Below, piece after piece: positions 17,648 to 28,599 of a stretch of 64,000 nt of DNA. The first letter of the stretch is position 1, and every line of letters begins with the position of its first letter. The notes under the pieces are model-generated. The model searched no databases. It was given only the letters and a program-made list of their open reading frames with translations, and was not told the origin of the DNA. The position numbers and the translations under genes were made by a program. The DNA is from Labrenzia sp. CE80 (GTDB taxonomy: Bacteria; Pseudomonadota; Alphaproteobacteria; Rhizobiales; Stappiaceae). The DNA lies in the NCBI RefSeq assembly GCF_009650605.1, contig NZ_WAJT01000001.1:1302001-1366000 (forward strand). The letters are read 5' to 3'.

Positions 17648-18871
17648 TCAAAGCTTGAGAATCGGAACCGATGCGCCTGCCGGCAATGGCTTTGCGTGGG
17701 GCGGACGGATGATCAGTGCACCGGACTTCGCCAGCAGAGCCAGCATTGAGCTGTCTTGCTTGGCAAAGGGTGTGGCCAGGAGACGACCGTCGTCGGCTTT
17801 GCCGAGTTCCGCGCGGACATAATCCTGGCGCCGGTCGTTTTCACCTATTGGGCTTGCGAGGACGGCTTCGGTTTCAACTCCGGGCCCAATGTCTTTGCCC
17901 AGCATGGCGCCGATCAGGGGCTTGAGGAACAAAAGGGCGCAAACGAGGCTGGACACAGGGTTGCCCGGCAGGCCGAGAACCTTCATCGGACCGAGATGGC
18001 CGGCCATAAGAGGCTTGCCCGGTCTCATCGCAATGCGCCAGAACGCCAGATCCATGCCTTGTGCTCCGAGAACGTCCTGAACGAGATCATGATCGCCGAC
18101 AGACGCTCCGCCCAGGGTGACCAGGATATCCGCCTTGGCTTCAATCGCCCGGCGAACGTGCCGGGCCATGGAGACAGGTTCATCAGGCGAAATGCCAAGA
18201 TCCAGTGCGGTGCCGCCACAGTCTTCGACGAGCGCTGCAACACCGGCGTGATTGGAGGCTATGATCTGGTCCGGACCGGGTTCTGTACCAGGGCGAACCA
18301 GCTCATCCCCTGTAGCCAGGATCGCAACCACCGGACGGCGGCGGACGGGCAGTTCTGCATGGTTCATGGCCGCTGCCAGCGCCAGTTCGCGATATCTTAG
18401 CTTCGCGCCGCCGGCAATCAGGACTTCGCCCTTGGAAAAATCCAGACCGGCAGGGCGAACAAACAGCCCACGCACAGGGCTCTCGGTGGCGGTGACCTTG
18501 TCGCCGTCACGGATCGCATCTTCCTGAATGAGGATCGTATCCGCGCCTTTGGGAACCGGCGCTCCGGTGAAGATCCTGACGGCCTGGCCGGAGCCAACCA
18601 AGCCCTCGAAACCATGTCCAGCCGGCGCTTCACCAATGACAGTGAGTGTCGCCGGAACATTTGTCACATCTTCGGCACGCACCGCGTAGCCATCCATGGC
18701 CGATACTGCAAATGGAGGCTGCGTGCGCGTCGAGGCAAGATCTTGAGCCAAGACGCGGCCGTTGGCGTCAGCAAGCTGGGCCGTCTCGGTTTCGCACAAC
18801 GTGACACCCTTCAAGAGCTCGGCAAGAGCGTCTGCGACCGGCATGAGGGGCTTGGGCGAAGGGTTTTTCAC
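17648..18871 (-). CDS. moeA: Molybdopterin molybdotransferase
   Basis: The ~407-residue MoeA inserts molybdate into adenylated molybdopterin. Visible motifs are PPFAVSAMDGYAV near the N-terminus, RIFTGAPVPKGADTI, ILATGDELV, TLGGASVGDHD and LPGNPVSS. GTG 18871 lies four bases after the moaC stop and gives the usual length (E. coli 411). ATG 18844 is an alternative. The upstream extension lies within moaC in another frame and is rejected. It is the last gene of the minus-strand run ppiD-trpD-trpC-moaC-moeA. Confidence 0.93.
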   Translation of the reverse strand: MKNPSPKPLMPVADALAELLKGVTLCETETAQLADANGRVLAQDLASTRTQPPFAVSAMDGYAVRAEDVTNVPATLTVIGEAPAGHGFEGLVGSGQAVRIFTGAPVPKGADTILIQEDAIRDGDKVTATESPVRGLFVRPAGLDFSKGEVLIAGGAKLRYRELALAAAMNHAELPVRRRPVVAILATGDELVRPGTEPGPDQIIASNHAGVAALVEDCGGTALDLGISPDEPVSMARHVRRAIEAKADILVTLGGASVGDHDLVQDVLGAQGMDLAFWRIAMRPGKPLMAGHLGPMKVLGLPGNPVSSLVCALLFLKPLIGAMLGKDIGPGVETEAVLASPIGENDRRQDYVRAELGKADDGRLLATPFAKQDSSMLALLAKSGALIIRPPHAKPLPAGASVPILKL

Positions 18872-18875
18872 GGGA

Positions 18876-19385
18876 TCAGGTGCCGCCTGTGCCGCCGTCG
18901 ACAGAGGTCCAGTGACCTGACTTGCCACCTGCCTTTTCCAGCAAGCGGATATCGCCGACAACCATGCCTCGGTCCACGGCCTTGGCCATATCGTAGATGG
19001 TCAGGCAGCAGACGGAGCAGGCGGTGAGGGCTTCCATCTCCACGCCGGTCTGCCCGCTCACCTTGGTCGTCGCCTTGACCCGCAGGCCAGGCAAATCGGT
19101 GTCGGGCTTTATGTCGATCGTGACCTTGGACAGGGCGAGCGGGTGACAGAGCGGGATCAGTTCGTGGGTCTTTTTGGCGGCCATGATGCCAGCGATACGC
19201 GCTGTTGCAATCACGTCGCCCTTCTTGGCATTCCCCGAGACAATAAGCTCGAGCGTCTCCGGGCGCATTGTCACAGATCCTTCTGCGACCGCGAGGCGAG
19301 AAGTCACATCCTTTTCGGACACGTCAACCATGTGGGCTGCGCCGGCAGCGTCGATATGGGTCAGCTTCGGGTCGGTGTCAGGCAA
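18876..19385 (-). CDS. moaC: Cyclic pyranopterin monophosphate synthase
   Basis: This 169-residue MoaC converts the 8,9-dihydro cyclic GTP intermediate to cPMP, an early molybdenum-cofactor step. Family motifs are LTHIDAAGAAHMVDVSEK, KKTHELIPLCHPLAL, TGVEMEALTACSVC and TIYDMAKAVDRGMV. The N-terminus requires a TTG start at 19385, with TAGGAA (overlapping the trpC stop) as ribosome site. No upstream ATG exists and the next ATG would delete conserved residues. It is coupled closely to moeA. Confidence 0.93.
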   Translation of the reverse strand: MPDTDPKLTHIDAAGAAHMVDVSEKDVTSRLAVAEGSVTMRPETLELIVSGNAKKGDVIATARIAGIMAAKKTHELIPLCHPLALSKVTIDIKPDTDLPGLRVKATTKVSGQTGVEMEALTACSVCCLTIYDMAKAVDRGMVVGDIRLLEKAGGKSGHWTSVDGGTGGT

Positions 19386-19394
19386 GCGGCGTTC

Positions 19395-20213
19395 CTATTC
19401 GGCTGCGTCGGCTTTAGCCGCTGACCGGTCGAGCAACGCCCGTGTCGCCGCGGTGACATCGGCTTGGCGCATCAGGCTCTCGCCGATGAGGAAAGTCGAA
19501 ATGCCGGTTCTCGACATTCTGGAAAGGTCGGCCGGCGTAAATAGTCCCGACTCACCGACGACAATACGGTCGTCCGGCACGAGCGGTGCAAGCTCTTCGC
19601 TGGTTTCAAGACGCGTCTCGAATGTCTTGAGATTGCGATTGTTGATGCCAAAGAGGCGCGATTTCAGTTTAAGTGCCCGATCGAGTTCTTCGCGGTTATG
19701 AACCTCAAGCAAAACATCCATACCCAGCTCGAAAGCACTGTCTTCAAGAGCCTTTGCGGTCTCATCGTCGACGGCGGCCAGAATGATCAGGATGCAATCG
19801 GCGCCCCAGGCACGGGCCTCGTGGACCTGATAGGTGTCATAGAGGAAGTCCTTGCGCAGGGCGGGCAGAGAGACCGTATCGCGGGCGGCGTTCAGGTATT
19901 CCGGCTTGCCCTGAAAGGAAGGCGTGTCGGTCAGCACGGAAAGGCAGGCCGCTCCACCGGCCTCATAGGCCCGTGCAAGGATAGGGGGATCGAAGTCCTC
20001 TCGAATGAGGCCCTTTGACGGGCTCGCCTTCTTGATTTCCGCGATCAGCGCGTATTCCCCGGCGTCGTGCTTGCGTTCAATCGCTTTTAGAAAACCGCGT
20101 GGCGGCGCAATGTCGGTGATGACCGCCGCGAGATCACGAAGGGAGACCTTTGCCTTGGCTGCAGCAATCTCAGCGCGCTTGTATTCTTCGATCTTCGTCA
20201 GAATATCAGTCAT
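19395..20213 (-). CDS. trpC: Indole-3-glycerol phosphate synthase
   Basis: This 272-residue TIM-barrel enzyme catalyses ring closure in tryptophan biosynthesis. IAEIKKASPSKG (catalytic Lys and phosphate site), FLYDTYQVHEARAWGAD, LLEVHNREEL, GINNRNLKTFE and GESGLFTPADL are all present. It starts five bases after trpD and is followed within ten bases by moaC, a trpDC-moaCA arrangement common in alphaproteobacteria. Confidence 0.95.
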   Translation of the reverse strand: MTDILTKIEEYKRAEIAAAKAKVSLRDLAAVITDIAPPRGFLKAIERKHDAGEYALIAEIKKASPSKGLIREDFDPPILARAYEAGGAACLSVLTDTPSFQGKPEYLNAARDTVSLPALRKDFLYDTYQVHEARAWGADCILIILAAVDDETAKALEDSAFELGMDVLLEVHNREELDRALKLKSRLFGINNRNLKTFETRLETSEELAPLVPDDRIVVGESGLFTPADLSRMSRTGISTFLIGESLMRQADVTAATRALLDRSAAKADAAE

Positions 20214-20218
20214 CAGAT

Positions 20219-21232
20219 CTATCCGTTTGAGGTGGCGACAAGGCGCTCAAGGCGGTCGGCGGCCGAGCCGCTGTCGAGAGACTGAGCGGCCAACGTCATG
20301 CCGTCGGTCAGCTCATTGCATTTTCCGGCAATCAACAGGGACGCGGCCGCATTGAACAATACCACATCCCGGTAGGCATTCTTCGCACCTGAGAGGACAT
20401 CGCGTAGCGCGCGGGCATTTTCGGCCGGCTCACCGCCCTTGAGGTCGTCCGACTTGACGAGCGGAAGGCCGACGTCGGACGGGCTGATCTCGAAAGAACG
20501 GATATCACCGCTCTTGAGTTCTGTCACATAGCTCGGCCCGGTCGTGGTGATTTCATCCATGCCGTCTGAACCATGAACCACCCAGACGTGATCCGACCCA
20601 AGGCGTTGAAGGACCTCAGCGATGGGCTCGACCCACTCGCGCGCATAGACGCCCAGCAGCTGCCGCTTCACGCCCGCCGGGCTGGAAAGCGGTCCAAGGA
20701 GGTTGAAGATCGTCCGTGTGCCGAGTTCGACTCTCGTCGGGCCCACGTGTTTCATAGCTGAATGATGCAGCGGCGCAAACATGAAGCCGATGCCGGCTTC
20801 CTTGATGCATTCGGCAATCTTCGCCGGGCCGATGTCTATGTTGACGCCGAGCTGGGCGAGGGCTTCCGCTGCGCCGGATTTGGACGACAGGGAGCGGTTG
20901 CCGTGTTTGGCGACAGGCACGCCACAACCTGCTACAACAAGAGCAGTACACGTGGAAATGTTGTAGCTGCCGGAGTTGTCGCCCCCGGTCCCGACGATGT
21001 CGATCGCATCTGATGGTGCGCTTACCGGCAGCATCCTGGCGCGCATGGTCTCAACGGCTGCGGTGACTTCGTCAATCGTCTCGCCGCGGACCCTGAGCGC
21101 CATAAGGAAGCCGCCGAGCTGCGACGGCGTAGCTTCGCCTGACAGGATAATCTCAAAGGCTGCCCGCGCCTCGTCACGCGTAAGAGCGCTTCCGGTCGAA
21201 ACCTTGGCGATGAAGTCCTTGAAGTTACTCAT
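20219..21232 (-). CDS. trpD: Anthranilate phosphoribosyltransferase
   Basis: The 337-residue TrpD transfers phosphoribose to anthranilate. DIVGTGGDNSGSYNIST is the PRPP-binding loop, KHGNRSLSSKSGAAEALAQLG is the anthranilate/Mg segment, and HHSAMKHVGPTRVELGTRTIFNLLGPL is the typical central block. It is followed at once by trpC. A perfect GC-rich hairpin lies just upstream, between it and ppiD. Confidence 0.95.
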   Translation of the reverse strand: MSNFKDFIAKVSTGSALTRDEARAAFEIILSGEATPSQLGGFLMALRVRGETIDEVTAAVETMRARMLPVSAPSDAIDIVGTGGDNSGSYNISTCTALVVAGCGVPVAKHGNRSLSSKSGAAEALAQLGVNIDIGPAKIAECIKEAGIGFMFAPLHHSAMKHVGPTRVELGTRTIFNLLGPLSSPAGVKRQLLGVYAREWVEPIAEVLQRLGSDHVWVVHGSDGMDEITTTGPSYVTELKSGDIRSFEISPSDVGLPLVKSDDLKGGEPAENARALRDVLSGAKNAYRDVVLFNAAASLLIAGKCNELTDGMTLAAQSLDSGSAADRLERLVATSNG

Positions 21233-21253
21233 GTCCGGTCCGCAAGTGTCGTG

Positions 21254-21275
21254 GCGGTGGCCTGGTGGCCACCGC
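21254..21275. other. Hairpin between ppiD and trpD
   Basis: GCGGTGGCC and GGCCACCGC form a perfect 9-bp stem with a 4-base loop in the 59-base gap between ppiD and trpD. No T-run follows on either strand, so it is more likely an RNA-processing or translational element than a terminator. No Trp-rich leader peptide was seen. Confidence 0.45.
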
Positions 21276-21291
21276 GTTTAGATGGATCGCT

Positions 21292-23184
21292 TCAGTTGGT
21301 TCCGACGCCGATGACCTGGGCAATTGAGGCCTGATTGACCTCGACACCCGCCTTCTGTTCGATGTCGGTCACATACTGGTTCAGGAGAGAATCCTGCAAC
21401 TGCTGCGACAACTGTGTGCGAAGCTGGCGTACGTCCTGAGCCTCGGCGAAGAACGCGGCTGAATTAACCGCGTCCACCTTGAGCACGAGACGATTTGCGC
21501 CATCCGATGCCGGTGCAGCCGCCGTGATGCCGGAGGGGCCGGCAAAAGCTGCGACAACGGCTTCACGTCCAAGATCACCATCAGAGCCAGTGCGCGCGAG
21601 ACCGGCGACGAATTTAACGTCCGCGCCGAGTTCTTCCGCCAGACTTGCGAAGTCCGCGCCCGTTCTGGCGCGCTCGGCCAAGTCTGTGGCAAGTTCGGTC
21701 AGGCGTTTTTCCTCTTCGTTCGCCTTCCAGGCTGCAACAACCCGGTCACGAACTTCAGACAAATCGCGGTCACGAGAGGGCACCACCTTGGTGACCTCGT
21801 ACCAAAGGAAGCCACGGTCACCGAGTTGCAACGGATCGTTCTCGACGCCGACATCGCTGTCGAAAGCACCTGCAAGGAGGCCATCGGCTTCCGGCAGAAC
21901 TACGGCTGCCTCGTTCTCATCGTTCCCCTGAGCGTCAAAGGCAGCAGGAGTGATGGTCTCGAGAGAGAAGCGGGAAGCGATTTCGGCGAGGCTTGCACCG
22001 CCTGCACGTGCATCCTCGATCTCATCAAGAAGATCCAGAACTTCACGCTCGGCCTGGTCCTGGGCAAGGTCCTCGCGAATCTCGTCAGCGACCTCATCGA
22101 GGGCCTTGACGGATTCCGGTTCGATCTCGGTGACATTCACGATGACGGATGAAAAGCGGCCTTCAACCACTCCACTTGTCTCGCCCCGTGCGAGGGAGAA
22201 AGCGGCGTCGCCGATGGCTTCATCAAGAAAGTCCGCCTTTGCCATCAAGCCGAGGTCGACGTCATTCGCGCCAAGCCCCTGTTCGGCCATCAGGTCATCG
22301 AACGTCATGCCGGCCGCGAGTTTTTCTGCAGCGGCTTTCGCGTCGTCTTCATTCGTGAAAGACATCTGACGGACATCGCGGCGCTCGGCCTGGAAATAAT
22401 CATCCTTGTTGCGATCATATTCCGCGGCGACTGCGTCCTCACCGATGTCGTCCGGGCGCATGAGCTTGGTGGGCGACAGTTCAAGGATTGCGATCTCGCG
22501 ATATTCCGGAGCCTTGAAATTGTCTTTCTCGGCGTCGAAATAGGCGGTGAGATCGGTCTCTGAAGGATCTTTAATTTCGCCAAGAAGCGCTGGCTCCAGC
22601 AGCAGATAGCTTACGTCGCGGGTCTCTGCTTCGAAGGAATGGAGTGCCTCAAGATAGGCAATCGGCGTCGCCATGCCGCCGGTCAAGCCTTCTGCGAGCT
22701 GCTGGCGTTCGGCGAGCTGGCGGCGTTCGACGACATATTCGTCCTCGGTCATGCCGTTGTTGCGAAGAACCTGTGCAAGCTGTGACCGGTCATAGCCACC
22801 ACCTGGGCGCTGAAACGCGGGATCCGCCTGGATAAGAGTTGCCAGCCTTTGATCGGAAACGCCAAGGTTCATGGACGTTGCCGTCTCATTCATGGCGGCT
22901 TCGGCGACCAGCTTTCCAAGGGTCTGTTGCGGAATACCGAACTGTGCGCCCTCGACAGTTGAGAGCGGGCGTCCAATTTGACGGCCCAGATTGTTCAGAT
23001 CCCGGCGATAGGCCCGGTCAAACGAAAACAGAGAGATCTCGGTCCCGCCGACCTTTGCGGCGACGTTCTGGCCGAAGCCCTGGAAAATATCTGCGACACC
23101 CCATACGGCAAAGCTCATGACGAGCAGTGCGATAAACAGTTTGGCAATCCAGGTGCCGGCGCCCTTGCGCAGCGCGTCGAGCAT
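21292..23184 (-). CDS. ppiD: Periplasmic folding chaperone PpiD, SurA/PPIC type
   Basis: The 630-residue protein has one N-terminal membrane anchor (about residues 13-35, IAKLFIALLVMSFAVWGVAD) and a large periplasmic part. A SurA-N-like region follows the anchor and a parvulin-like domain sits in the middle (about 240-390), with a second unrelated-looking PPIase-like segment towards the C-terminus. PpiD assists proteins leaving the Sec translocon. ATG 23184 is preceded by GGGAGA; the 37-residue extension upstream is unlikely. It is the first gene of the minus-strand operon and is divergent from tpiA. Confidence 0.88.
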   Translation of the reverse strand: MLDALRKGAGTWIAKLFIALLVMSFAVWGVADIFQGFGQNVAAKVGGTEISLFSFDRAYRRDLNNLGRQIGRPLSTVEGAQFGIPQQTLGKLVAEAAMNETATSMNLGVSDQRLATLIQADPAFQRPGGGYDRSQLAQVLRNNGMTEDEYVVERRQLAERQQLAEGLTGGMATPIAYLEALHSFEAETRDVSYLLLEPALLGEIKDPSETDLTAYFDAEKDNFKAPEYREIAILELSPTKLMRPDDIGEDAVAAEYDRNKDDYFQAERRDVRQMSFTNEDDAKAAAEKLAAGMTFDDLMAEQGLGANDVDLGLMAKADFLDEAIGDAAFSLARGETSGVVEGRFSSVIVNVTEIEPESVKALDEVADEIREDLAQDQAEREVLDLLDEIEDARAGGASLAEIASRFSLETITPAAFDAQGNDENEAAVVLPEADGLLAGAFDSDVGVENDPLQLGDRGFLWYEVTKVVPSRDRDLSEVRDRVVAAWKANEEEKRLTELATDLAERARTGADFASLAEELGADVKFVAGLARTGSDGDLGREAVVAAFAGPSGITAAAPASDGANRLVLKVDAVNSAAFFAEAQDVRQLRTQLSQQLQDSLLNQYVTDIEQKAGVEVNQASIAQVIGVGTN

Positions 23185-23413
23185 GTGTTCTCCCGTCCTT
23201 GTCCGGTCAGATGGCCTTGGTACTAAAGGCCCAATTTGCTTTTTGGCTCCCTTGCGGAGCGGGCGGATAATAGAGAGCCATGCCGGGCGCTGCAAGGCGG
23301 CCAGCCAAACATCCGCGAACCTTTTTTCACGGCTTTAAATTTGCAAGCCCGGCGCATTTTTGCGCTATAGAGCTTCGAATATTGAAAAATACGCCGTCAG
23401 GAGGACAAAAGGC

Positions 23414-24172
23414 ATGTCGCAGACGATCAAGCCGTTGGTAGCTGGTAACTGGAAAATGAACGGCCTCAGGTCTCATCTCGATGTTGCATCCGAGATCGCA
23501 GCCGGCATTTCATCCGAGCTGGCCGGCAACGTCGATGCCATGATCTGTGCCCCAGCGACGCTTATTCAGCTTCTGGCGCAATCGACCAGCGCCACCGCGC
23601 TGCGGATCGGCGGAGAAGATTGCCACAGCGCCGAGAGCGGTGCGCACACAGGCGACATTTCTGCGGAAATGCTTGCTGACGCGGGCGCAACTGCCGTGAT
23701 CGTCGGGCATTCTGAGCGGCGTACAGACCACGGTGAGACGGATGCTCTCGTCATGGCGAAGGCGGAAGCAGCATGGCATGCTGGCCTTGTCGCCATCATT
23801 TGCGTTGGCGAGACCGAATCCGAGCGCAAGGCGGGCAGGGCGGTTGAGGTTGTCTCCGGTCAACTGGCCGGATCGATCCCGGAAGGCGCAACGGCGGAGA
23901 ACACCATTGTGGCTTATGAGCCGGTTTGGGCTATCGGCACCGGCCTGACGCCGACGTCCGGTGATGTCGAGGAAATTCACCGGGAAATGCGTGATGCGCT
24001 GACGGCGCGCCTCGGCGCCCAGGGAGCTGACATGCGGCTTCTTTATGGTGGTTCGGTGAAACCTGGCAACGCGCAAGAACTCATGGGCGTCAAGAATGTT
24101 GATGGCGCACTGGTGGGTGGGGCAAGCCTCAAGGCGACCGACTTTCTCGGAATTCTAGCCGCCTATGCATGA
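23414..24172 (+). CDS. tpiA: Triosephosphate isomerase
   Basis: This 252-residue glycolytic enzyme has AGNWKMNG (catalytic Lys), VGHSERR (catalytic His), VAYEPVWAIGTG (catalytic Glu and loop 6) and the phosphate-binding LLYGGSV. A strong AGGAGGA site precedes ATG 23414, and the 18 in-frame codons upstream are not needed. secG follows. Confidence 0.97.
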   Translation: MSQTIKPLVAGNWKMNGLRSHLDVASEIAAGISSELAGNVDAMICAPATLIQLLAQSTSATALRIGGEDCHSAESGAHTGDISAEMLADAGATAVIVGHSERRTDHGETDALVMAKAEAAWHAGLVAIICVGETESERKAGRAVEVVSGQLAGSIPEGATAENTIVAYEPVWAIGTGLTPTSGDVEEIHREMRDALTARLGAQGADMRLLYGGSVKPGNAQELMGVKNVDGALVGGASLKATDFLGILAAYA

Positions 24173-24274
24173 TGGGGGCTGAAACTGCCGTCAGAAACAC
24201 CCACATCAAGACTGGTACGGCCGCCAATAGTGGTGTAGAAGGCCGCCAATCTTAAACAAAAAGAATGGCCCACG

Positions 24275-24652
24275 ATGGAAACCGTAGTCATCGTAATTCA
24301 TCTCATGGTCGTGCTGGCACTTGTGCTGGTCGTCCTCCTGCAGCGCTCCGAAGGTGGCGGGCTCGGGATGGGCGGCGGCGGAGGTGGCGGAGGCGGACTT
24401 ATGTCCAGCCGCGGCACAGCCAATGTTTTGACCCGTGCGACAGCGGTTCTCGCCGTTGCATTCTTTATCACGTCTCTCGGCTTGAGCCTGATTGCCAAGA
24501 TGGGTGATCGTCCGGCGTCCGTTCTTGATGCGGTTCCGACCAGCCAGGATCTCCCGAGTTCTGGTGAAGGATCGACCGGAAACGGCATCCTTGATGCGCT
24601 GAAGCCGCAAGAAGAGGCGCCTTCGGGCCCACAGGTGCCGGCCGCGCAATAA
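24275..24652 (+). CDS. secG: Preprotein translocase subunit SecG
   Basis: The 125-residue protein has two membrane helices (about residues 3-21 and 52-72) separated by QRSEGGGLGMGGGGGGGGGL, the family signature. A Pro/Ser-rich cytoplasmic tail follows. SecG assists SecYE in protein export. It lies between tpiA and pyrG, a common alphaproteobacterial order. Confidence 0.95.
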   Translation: METVVIVIHLMVVLALVLVVLLQRSEGGGLGMGGGGGGGGGLMSSRGTANVLTRATAVLAVAFFITSLGLSLIAKMGDRPASVLDAVPTSQDLPSSGEGSTGNGILDALKPQEEAPSGPQVPAAQ

Positions 24653-24696
24653 GCAGATGGACACCCAGTCCGGCTGCTAAGCTCGTATCGACATTA

Positions 24697-24724
24697 TGCC
24701 CTGCGTCCTCCGCAGGGCATTTTT
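24697..24724 (+). terminator. Intrinsic terminator after secG
   Basis: TGCCCTGCG at 24697-24705 and CGCAGGGCA at 24711-24719 form a perfect 9-bp stem with a 5-base loop, followed by TTTTT. This separates tpiA-secG from pyrG. Confidence 0.88.
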
Positions 24725-24787
24725 GTTGTGTCTAATCAAAACTCCCGTGTGGCCAAACGCCCCTCGGCAAAGATATGGTATTGCTCC

Positions 24788-26416
<1,629 letters not shown>

Positions 26417-26446
26417 TTTTTTGATCTGCATGACGGGGAGGTTGTG

Positions 26447-27271
26447 ATGGCTCGAGGTCTGGACCATGTCGTGGTGGCGGTACGCGACTTGGACGCTGCT
26501 GCCAAGGCTTGGGCAGAGCTTGGCTTTACGGTCACCCCGGAAAACCGGCACGCGTGGGGAACCGCCAATAGGCTGGTTCAACTCAACGGGTTTTTCATCG
26601 AGATCCTGACGGTGGCGGATGAAAGCCTGATTGAGGAGGCGGCAGAAGGCGAGTTTTCCTTCGGTGCTTTCAATCGTGACTTTCTGAAGGAGCGCCAGGG
26701 CGCGTCGATGCTGGTCGCAGAGAGCGTCGATCCTGACCAGGACAGAGCGGATTTTCAAAGACTTGGGCTTGCCACCTACGCGCCCTTTTCCTTTGAACGT
26801 GTGGCAAACTTCAAGGATGGTTCTACCGGCAAGGTTGGCTTTGATCTGACCTTCCTGACTGACCCGCTGATTCCTGATCTTGCCTTTTTTACCTGCCGAA
26901 ACCGGTATCCGGAAACATTCTGGAACGCTGACTTTCAGCACCACGACAATGGCGCTGCTTCGATCAGTGCCATCTACATGGTGGCGTCTGACCCTTCCGA
27001 TCACCATGAGTTTCTGGGCGGGTTTACCGGGCAGCGGGAAATGCGGGCAACCAGCCTAGGGCTTGAGATTCAGACCCCGCGGGGTTTGATTTCGGTTCTC
27101 AATCCCGAAGCCTATCGCCACCTTGTTGCGAATACCGCTGCGTATGAAGCGACGTCCAATTTGCCGAAAATCGCGGCAGTGGAAGTGGTTTGCGGCGGCC
27201 TTGAGAGCCGAAAAGTGATTCCCGCGGATGGTGCGCTGGGAATTACTGTTATCCTGACGCCGGCTGTTTAG
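26447..27271 (+). CDS. VOC/glyoxalase-like domain protein
   Basis: This 274-residue protein begins ARGLDHVVVAVRDLDAAAKAWAELGFTVTP, the first beta-alpha-beta unit of a vicinal-oxygen-chelate fold, with the metal His in LDHVV. The middle (FDLTFLTDPLIPDLAFFTCRNRYPETFW) suggests a second fold unit. It resembles the glyoxalase-like PF13468 family, whose members mostly have unknown roles. GGGGAGG precedes ATG 26447. It lies 30 bases after pyrG and may be co-transcribed. Confidence 0.75.
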   Translation: MARGLDHVVVAVRDLDAAAKAWAELGFTVTPENRHAWGTANRLVQLNGFFIEILTVADESLIEEAAEGEFSFGAFNRDFLKERQGASMLVAESVDPDQDRADFQRLGLATYAPFSFERVANFKDGSTGKVGFDLTFLTDPLIPDLAFFTCRNRYPETFWNADFQHHDNGAASISAIYMVASDPSDHHEFLGGFTGQREMRATSLGLEIQTPRGLISVLNPEAYRHLVANTAAYEATSNLPKIAAVEVVCGGLESRKVIPADGALGITVILTPAV

Positions 27272-27441
27272 CGCCTGCGAGTTCTGGCCAAGCGTCCACT
27301 GCTTTTTCTTCCTTTCAGGAACAAGTTTTGCGAGCAGTTCATAAGCGCTTGGCGTTGCGCGAAATTTGTCTGTAATCTGCAGTCTACGATTGAACCGTGG
27401 TCTGACCAGAACACGGCACACGCGACGGAGACCAGACTGCG

Positions 27442-28599
27442 ATGCTTTTTCAGACGAACCCAAAACATCTTGCGCGATTTCTGATTCTTTCAGGCGCAGC
27501 TGTTGTTCTCGTCGGTTGCAACGATAAGAGCGAGAAAGCTGCGGCGCCTCCACCACCCTCGGTGACTGTTGCCGGTGTCCAGTCGAAAGACATCCGTCAG
27601 AGCGAGAGCTTCGTTGGTTCAATCGCAGCCGTTGATCAGGTGGGGCTGGTTGCGCGCGTCAGTGGTTTTCTCGAGGAGCAGCTCGTCAAGGACGGCGCGA
27701 TCGTCAAAAAAGGCGATTTGATTTTCAAGATTGAGAAGCAGCAGTATGAAGCCGCCCTCCAGTCAGCGAATGCCGATCTCGCAAGTGCAAAGGCGGATGC
27801 CGCGCTGAAATCTGCCAACGAGAAACGGGACAAAGACCTGGTTGATAAGGGCCATGTCTCTGAAGCCGCCTATGAGGCGACACTTGCGCAGAAGCAGCAA
27901 GCCGAAGCCTCGGTTCTTGCGGCACAGGCGGCAATATCGCAGGCGGAACTGGATCTAAGCTACACTGATGTCAAAGCGCCATTCGATGGCCAGATTGGCA
28001 AGGCTACTTATAGTGTCGGCGAAGTTGTTGGACCAACAGCAGATCCTCTCGGAAACCTCATTCGGTTGGCGCCGGTCTATGTGAATTTCTCTGTCAGCGA
28101 GGCGCAGTATCTGAACGCCGTAAAAACGCATGGGATTAATCCGGTCGACATCCCTGCCGATAAGTCGCCGAGCATCAAGTTGGTCCTCCCAAATGGCCAA
28201 GACTACGATGAAACCGGCAAGATCGTTTACATAGACAACGCGATAGACCCCAGTACAGGAACAATTTCCTTCCGCGGGCAGTTCACAAACAAGGATTTGC
28301 GGCTTCTCGCCGGCACCTATGTGACTGTCATCCTTGAAGCGCCGGTGGAAGAAACAGTTCTTGTTGTCCCTCAGGCTGCAATTCAACGTGATCAACAAGG
28401 CGATTTTGCTCTGGAGGTGACCAGCGACAACAAGGTGCAGCAGGTGTACCTGGATCTCGGGAAACAGGTCGAGACAGATTTTGTGGTCAATAAGGGCCTG
28501 GATGAAGGCGCTCAAGTCATTGTCGAAGGGCTCCAGAAAGTCCGTCCGGGTGTCGAAGTGAAGCCGGTTCAGTCTTCGAAGACGGCGGAGAAAAACTAG
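27442..28599 (+). CDS. RND efflux pump periplasmic adaptor (membrane fusion lipoprotein)
   Basis: The 385-residue AcrA/MexA-like adaptor bridges the RND pump and an outer-membrane channel. A lipobox ends LVGC (Cys26), so the mature protein is lipid-anchored. A barrel-sandwich/lipoyl half (VGLVARVSGFLEEQLVKDG), an alpha-helical hairpin (about residues 110-170, Ala/Lys/Gln rich) and the second half-motif LSYTDVKAPFDGQIGK are visible. It ends directly at the pump start. No TolC-like gene or TetR repressor is adjacent. Confidence 0.92.
   Translation: MLFQTNPKHLARFLILSGAAVVLVGCNDKSEKAAAPPPPSVTVAGVQSKDIRQSESFVGSIAAVDQVGLVARVSGFLEEQLVKDGAIVKKGDLIFKIEKQQYEAALQSANADLASAKADAALKSANEKRDKDLVDKGHVSEAAYEATLAQKQQAEASVLAAQAAISQAELDLSYTDVKAPFDGQIGKATYSVGEVVGPTADPLGNLIRLAPVYVNFSVSEAQYLNAVKTHGINPVDIPADKSPSIKLVLPNGQDYDETGKIVYIDNAIDPSTGTISFRGQFTNKDLRLLAGTYVTVILEAPVEETVLVVPQAAIQRDQQGDFALEVTSDNKVQQVYLDLGKQVETDFVVNKGLDEGAQVIVEGLQKVRPGVEVKPVQSSKTAEKN

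Noticed and set aside
24360..24400. Gly-codon repeat as a CRISPR or microsatellite
   Set aside because: It is the coding sequence for the conserved Gly-rich loop of SecG.
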